In this document: positions 8,301 through 10,902 of the stretch, in pieces
Position numbering within the stretch: the stretch's first letter is position 1
How the letters are laid out: each line of letters begins with the position of its first letter
NCBI GenBank assembly: GCA_946011705.1
Contig: CAMGCA010000037.1
Location: 1-10,902, forward strand
Length of the DNA: 10,902 nucleotides
Direction of reading: 5' to 3'
Source: an uncultured Clostridia bacterium
Lineage (GTDB): Bacteria; Bacillota; Clostridia; Oscillospirales; Oscillospiraceae
Program-made: the position numbers and the translations under genes
Notes under the pieces: model-generated
Told to the model about the DNA's origin: nothing
The model's input: the letters and a program-made list of their open reading frames with translations, nothing else
The model's database searches: none

Positions 8301-10902
8301 CAAGAATCTGCCAAGGGAAATCATGTCAGAAATCCGCTTTGTAATGGCAGGCCATTTCAGTTCCACCTGCGCATAAGGGGCACCCAGACTGCCGTGGCTG
8401 AAGGACAGGCCGGCAGAGGTATAGGTCTGGTTGTCGTTCCCACCATGATAGCCGCTGTACTCGCCATGCTGCTGTTTCAGAAACCGCTCCCGCTCTTTGG
8501 TATCCGTGTTCCGACTGAAAAAGGAGAAAGTATCCAGTCGGGATTCATAGCTTCGCTCGGAGCCACGCAGAATACGGTCTATTTCATCGTCTGAAATGAA
8601 AAACCGCCGCTGTGGGGCATACCCTTCGGCGGCGGTGAAAATATGCGGTTCCCGTTGCAAATCTTCCAGCCTGCGCAGAAGTGCTATGGGGTCATACCAT
8701 CGACTTCTGAGCAAACTGCGGTCTTTTTCATAGACGGCGGCAAACAATGTCCATTCGTCTACAAGCTGGCTGAGTGTGTCACGATCTTCCAGAAGGCGCT
8801 GCATCTGGACTTCAATTTCCGGGAAACCACCCTTGGCAGAATAGGTCAGCGTGGTCAGGGGGAGATACCCGGAATCCTTGGCTTCGTCGCTGAATTCCCG
8901 TCTGGCATAAATCAGGGACTTTGCCAGCTCGATTCGCTCAAAGTCCTGCACCCGGTCAAGCTTGCTCTGGGGCATGTACCGCCCCAAATCCAGCAGCTCC
9001 CGGATGCGCTTTGCCGCCTGCTCCCATGTGACAAGGGTGGTATACCGCTTTTGGACGGTGCGCCCGGTGGCAATGCGGATGCCATCCGCATCATACCAGA
9101 TGGCGTATTCCCAATCCTGAATAAAAAGCCCCGCGCCGTTGGTGCCGTAACTCTTTTGTAGAAAAGCGGCATTTTCTTCCAGCGGCTTGTCCTTCATGAA
9201 ATAGGCGCAGATGATCAGGCGGCTGTTTCTGTCATTGAAACCGATGCAAAGGACTTCATCAATGACCTGCTGGGGGAGCTGTGGCTGGGAGAAGAAGGTC
9301 TGCTGTTCGCCCTCCTGCTCGGGTGCAAGATAACTGCCGTCCATGAAGGAAATCTGTTGGTCATCATAACTGGGCGGCAGCTCGACCCGTGTATTAAGGA
9401 AATAAGTGCCCTGCTCAATGAGATTGCCGGTCAGCTCCGCAACAATGCCCCATGAAAAAACGGACTCCTTTGCGCGGGAGAGGTATGCGCCCTCCCACAT
9501 AAGAAGTCCGTCATCTGTGGCCTTATATCCGATACGGGTGTTGTCCACGATCAATTCCGTGTATCTGTCCGGGTAGACAGATTTCAAATAATTAGCCCTT
9601 TCAATCTGGTCATAATGCTCCCGGAAGAAATTCTGTATTTCCTTTTTGGGAGATTTCAGATCATCGTCCCGGTTTTCCAGAATCGCCATAATGAATCGCT
9701 CATCCAGAAGCGGGGGCAGCTCGGAATCTATGCGTAAATCAGTTCCTGCAGAATCTGCTCCTCCGCTGCTGAGCGGAAGTTGTTCATCAGGCCCACCCAT
9801 TTCATCTGGTCGGCGGCTTTCAGTTCCTCCGTCACGCCCTCGGTCTGCGCCATCTGGCTGACGATCTGCTCCAGTCGGCTCCGGGCTGTCTCCTCGATCT
9901 CCATCAGATGAGCGTGGAGCTGCCCCGTGGTCAGAAGGTTCGTGTAGGTCACTTTCCGGCTCTGCTGCAGGAATCTGCGGCGCATCAATCCGTACTTCCC
10001 AAGGGGAATCTGGGGTTCCTGGGGCGGGAGAAGGTTCGGAAGCAGATAGTCCCCCTGCTTCGTGTATGTGATCTGTGTCATGGTTCATGCTCCTTTCTGG
10101 TTGGTTTTCAGCTACAGCATACTCTTTTTCGGCGGGTTCTTCAAATGTGCGATTTTGCTGACGCTGCAAGGACAGCACCGTTCGGGCAATTTCGGACAGG
10201 CACATCTGGGAAATGTCGCTGGTAGCCGCGCCCAGGGCGTTGAGCGTCTGCAAGGTATTGAAACCGCTGATATAGCTGAAATCCTCTGGGGTAAAATGTG
10301 CAGAAGGGTCAATACCGCAGCGCACCAAAAGCATATAGCCGATGCTGTTTTGCAGCAGTGGCTTGAAGATCGCTTCCAGCGATTCCTCATCCAGCGGCTC
10401 CAGGAAGCTGCCTTCCTTATAATAAATGAGCTGTGCCAAGTAATCCTGAAAGTTGTCCTCCATGGCATTGGAAGCTGCGGAAATCAGAGCATCGCCCAGC
10501 GTATTCGTATTGCCAAGAACGCCAAAGCTGTTTTCCAGCGTTTCCATGATTGCCTGTTCCTGCTCCGGGTGGACTGTCCAGATGGGCACAGGACGGGGAT
10601 GCCGCCCTTCATGGGTATCTGCAATGTCGAAGTAGTATTTGATTCTCGCTTGACCATTGCTGTCACTGTCCAGAATGGCAATGCCTTTGGAGCCGCGATT
10701 GACCCACCGCCCGAACCGCTGGTTCCAGCCTTGCCGCCCTTCTATGGGAAGGACTGCGGTGGCATCCGGGCGCTGGGCATACAGAAGGACCTGCTTATCA
10801 AAGGAAAGGCGAAAATTGTGGCATGCGGTGGTCAGAAACCGGGGCCACGCTTCCGGCGTTGCCACTGCTCCAGCGGTCTGCAAAGACAAATCCGTGAACC
10901 GA
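2367..10902 (-). CDS. Giant polyvalent protein: ArdC-like N-region, N6-adenine methylase and SNF2/DEAD-like helicase (N-terminus outside window)
   Basis: The frame is open at the right edge (RFTDLSLQTAGA...). The TTG at 10889 is not a convincing start because family sequence precedes it, so the true N-terminus lies beyond the window. Residue numbers here count from that TTG.

Residues 1-90 (WPRFLTTACHNFRLSF, YAQRPDATAV) are ArdC-like. Residues 270-388 are an Asp/Pro/Gly/Ser-rich disordered linker. Residues 540-666 and 765-888 are diverged copies of one domain. Residues 990-1150 hold further mobile-element-type accessory domains. Residues 1260-1480 are an N6-adenine methylase domain with ILEPSCGVGNF (E1356, SAM loop) and GNVPFG (N1420) in place of NPPY. 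Residues 2025-2590 are an SNF2-like helicase with AHEVGAGKT (K2047), DESH (2205-2208), ATGTPISNS, and QRLGRIVRQG (2533-2542). Residues 2755-2820 are a coiled coil.

Related proteins are carried by clostridial conjugative elements. A role in protecting or remodelling transferred DNA is inferred. The stop is TAA at 2367. Confidence 0.95.
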   Translation of the reverse strand, partial: RFTDLSLQTAGAVATPEAWPRFLTTACHNFRLSFDKQVLLYAQRPDATAVLPIEGRQGWNQRFGRWVNRGSKGIAILDSDSNGQARIKYYFDIADTHEGRHPRPVPIWTVHPEQEQAIMETLENSFGVLGNTNTLGDALISAASNAMEDNFQDYLAQLIYYKEGSFLEPLDEESLEAIFKPLLQNSIGYMLLVRCGIDPSAHFTPEDFSYISGFNTLQTLNALGAATSDISQMCLSEIARTVLSLQRQQNRTFEEPAEKEYAVAENQPERSMNHDTDHIHEAGGLSASEPSPAPGTPDSPWEVRIDAPQIPAAEPESDLHEPSDHGAAPRSSDGDRGDSPEPTGADRQPDGADRGRDGGTESRRPDEMGGPDEQLPLSSGGADSAGTDLRIDSELPPLLDERFIMAILENRDDDLKSPKKEIQNFFREHYDQIERANYLKSVYPDRYTELIVDNTRIGYKATDDGLLMWEGAYLSRAKESVFSWGIVAELTGNLIEQGTYFLNTRVELPPSYDDQQISFMDGSYLAPEQEGEQQTFFSQPQLPQQVIDEVLCIGFNDRNSRLIICAYFMKDKPLEENAAFLQKSYGTNGAGLFIQDWEYAIWYDADGIRIATGRTVQKRYTTLVTWEQAAKRIRELLDLGRYMPQSKLDRVQDFERIELAKSLIYARREFSDEAKDSGYLPLTTLTYSAKGGFPEIEVQMQRLLEDRDTLSQLVDEWTLFAAVYEKDRSLLRSRWYDPIALLRRLEDLQREPHIFTAAEGYAPQRRFFISDDEIDRILRGSERSYESRLDTFSFFSRNTDTKERERFLKQQHGEYSGYHGGNDNQTYTSAGLSFSHGSLGAPYAQVELKWPAITKRISDMISLGRFLYPSDAEKMADYEVKQLAKLVMNFFRDAPDEYTRPTEKSIFDYWDGVADIQGQFSDPERIREIYETMMLPLWNATLPGDRFYQERERGMEAMQAYQAGTFSVFGRDHTLRQLSGLSQPEEQPKMASNVDLDAAKELIDQFCSQEYGSEADFSDLHKVSVAYTTITDDEIPVEVYVNLIKFRLDRYIEGIIVDSRQYRSLKELTEQELVNLDFDELVSFSKEQLAKVAIYEAEILLQWDSDGEQIQTWRHSNGWFYNHYGIVDGVASSVAGPFDTLEDAKAAVLVHRPLAVEVSDTRDAEDTFGDIDPEQIRQNLAQRGIVNGEVVDPDALESDPFIQQVVADAEAAQEPAAPIPPQPKPKRERITFEPLYPEIPREQRTNFRITDPELGYGTASEKYAANVAAIRMLQRIEEVGRLATPVEQEILSRYVGWGGLADCFDEKHSKYQELKALLSEEEYAAARASSLTAFYTSPVIIQAMYQALEQMGFREGNILEPSCGVGNFIGMIPGSMAGSHAYGVELDSISGRIAQQLYQNSSIAVTGFEKVQMPDSFFDVAIGNVPFGDFKVLDKRYDKHHWLIHDYFFGKTLDKVRPGGNVAFNTTNATKEKENCTLRKYHAHRQSLIGAIRLPNTAFKRNAGTEVTSDILFLQKRDRMTDIEPDWVHLDTDANGIRMNSYFVQHPGMILGEMVMESTRFGVDSVCRADENADLSELLQGAIHNIHAQITEYQQEELEEEDNSIPADPSVRNFSYTIVDGKVYFRENSRMNPVEVSVTAENRIRGMIALRDCVRKLIDYQTEGYPDEDIQKEQAQLNTLYDDYTKKYGLLSSRGNSLAFGEDSSYFLLCSLEVLDEEGNFKRKADMFTKRTIRPHVAVTSVDTASEALAVSIAEEARVDMPFMAELSGKTEAELEVELSGVIFRDVNCAERKEEIPVAFVDLERYNFVTADEYLSGNVRRKLRMAKALQEVLPPEKKELLSSNIEALTAVQPVDLTAGEIGVRIGVNWVPKEVYEQFLYEVIGTSAYARDKIHVLYSPHSGEWNVTNKSFDGSNIKAVTTYGTKRINAYHIFEQTLNQKDVRIYDTKSDADGNEVRVLNKKETAIAQDRQELIKAKFAEWVWKDIDRRERLCGIYNETFNAIRPREYDGQHIRFSGMNPEITLRKHQINAIAHIMYGGNTLLAHEVGAGKTFEIVAAAMESKRLGLCTKSLIVVPNHITEQWSAEWLQLYPSANILVATKKDFETTNRKKFCARIATGDYDAIIIGHSQFEKIPMSKERQEIILRRQSDRSLDGIREAKRNHAENYSIKQMERTRKSLENRLAKLNDQSRKDDVVTFEQLGVDRIFVDESHFFKNLFLATKMRNVGGIAQTEAQKSSDLFMKCQYLDEITGNRGVIFATGTPISNSMVELYTIQRYLQYSTLEEMGLLNFDDWAANYGETVTAIELSPEGSGYRSKTRFAKFYNLPELMATFKMVADIQTADMLMLPVPKANFNTEVIKPSPMQRDMIKSLADRAEEIRAGHVDPSIDNMLKITNDGRKLALDMRLVNPLAPDSDTSKTSICARNVFSIWERTQEQRSAQLVFCDLSTPKGDGSFNVYDDLKQKLTEKGIPPEEIAYIHEANTEVRKKELFSKVRSGQVRVLIGSTAKMGAGTNCQDKLIALHDIDCPWRPSDLAQRLGRIVRQGNQNPEVEIFRYVTESTFDSYLYQLVENKQKFIAQIMTSKAPARIADDVDETALSYSEIKALATGNPLIIEKCNLDVEVSKLNMLKANHLNQRFALENLVLRKYPADIAKLTEAIAGYEKDVATAQAHPKPTEGFIGMEIKGTHYSEKEAAGKAVINACTELQGSDAISLGQYRGFSMSLQYDAAHTDYRLTMKGAMSHTISLGADVFGNITRMDNLVDGLAKELAEYQAALQDTHTQLANAKAEMETPFAKEAELAEKSARLKELNILLNMDQKDKALLDEAPEEDSPDKEKPRSVER
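8228..9272 (-). other. Diverged tandem domain duplication within the giant protein
   Basis: Residues 540-666 (9272-8892) and 765-888 (8597-8228) share one layout. Each opens with an acidic IDEVL / IDRIL helix. An SR-x-F segment follows (SRLIICAYFMKDK / SRLDTFSFFSRNT), then FLQKSYG / FLKQQHG, a Gly/aromatic strand block, TWEQAAKRIRELLDLGRYM / KWPAITKRISDMISLGRFL, and a closing LAKSLIYARREF / LAKLVMNFFRDA helix. Nucleotide identity is not obvious, so the duplication is old. The unit resembles helper domains of mobile-element polyvalent proteins; no enzymatic residues are apparent. Confidence 0.65.
9728..10081 (-). CDS. tnpV: TnpV-family protein, nested out of frame inside the giant gene
   Basis: 117 residues, ATG at 10081 to TAG at 9728, on the same strand as the giant gene but shifted by one base. 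The start has an excellent ribosome binding site, AGAAAGGAG, with 8 nt between GGAG and ATG (10082-10098). A nearer ATG in the host frame sits only one base after GGAG and is too close.

The product matches the TnpV family, first named in Tn4451-type mobilisable transposons and common in clostridial elements. It has the N-terminal TYTKQGDYLLPNLLPP, then PLGKYGLMRRRFLQQ (26-40), GQLHAHLMEIEETARSRLEQ (53-72), and the C-terminal block GVTEELKAADQMKWVGLMNN, then a final RSAAEEQILQELIYA. The length is that of a complete family member. TnpV has been suggested to act as an excisionase-like or regulatory factor, without firm proof as far as I know. No separate promoter is obvious, so it is probably translated from the giant gene's mRNA. 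Confidence 0.85.
   Translation of the reverse strand: MTQITYTKQGDYLLPNLLPPQEPQIPLGKYGLMRRRFLQQSRKVTYTNLLTTGQLHAHLMEIEETARSRLEQIVSQMAQTEGVTEELKAADQMKWVGLMNNFRSAAEEQILQELIYA

Noticed and set aside
9728..10081. Frameshifted or chimeric giant gene, with TnpV as an insertion splitting it
   Set aside because: The giant frame stays open across the whole segment and family sequence continues in the same frame on both sides, so the gene is not split.

Overview
The window looks like part of an integrated conjugative or mobilisable element, or its junction with accessory genes, from an anaerobic gut-type Firmicute (Clostridia such as Oscillospiraceae or Lachnospiraceae). This is an inference from the gene families: a giant methylase-helicase of the kind carried by clostridial conjugative elements, TnpV, strong AGGAGG-type ribosome binding sites, and a MerR / aldo-keto reductase / flavodoxin stress module. 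No 16S or other marker gene is present.

Left part (1-1841): a divergent redox module. On the minus strand, an aldo/keto reductase gene (476-1333) is followed 13 nt later by a flavodoxin-fold NAD(P)H:FMN oxidoreductase with a compact cysteine motif (1-462, cut by the left edge). A MerR-family regulator (1440-1841) runs the other way. The shared intergenic region holds a textbook MerR-type promoter: a 19-bp spacer with a perfect dyad inside it, overlapped by a probable merR promoter on the other strand. The reductase is broken by two in-frame TAG codons seven codons apart and has also lost its catalytic His. The module therefore probably now serves mainly to express the flavoprotein.

Middle (1842-2366): a 50-codon minus-strand gene (1880-2032) encodes a one-helix membrane microprotein. 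Its N-terminus carries the IIGGADGPT signature of Na+-translocating decarboxylase beta subunits. It has its own near-consensus promoter and a GGGAGG ribosome binding site. Upstream lie three successive inverted repeats, the last being the likely terminator of the giant gene.

Right part (2367-10902): one minus-strand gene fills the rest and runs off the right edge. It encodes a polyvalent protein of more than 2840 residues, with an N-terminal ArdC-like region, a disordered linker, duplicated middle domains, an N6-adenine methylase-type domain, an SNF2/DEAD-like helicase and a C-terminal coiled coil. Entirely inside the linker, on the same strand but in another frame, lies a complete tnpV gene (9728-10081) with its own strong ribosome binding site. 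This is a nested, overprinted gene and the most striking feature of the window. The microprotein is the second.
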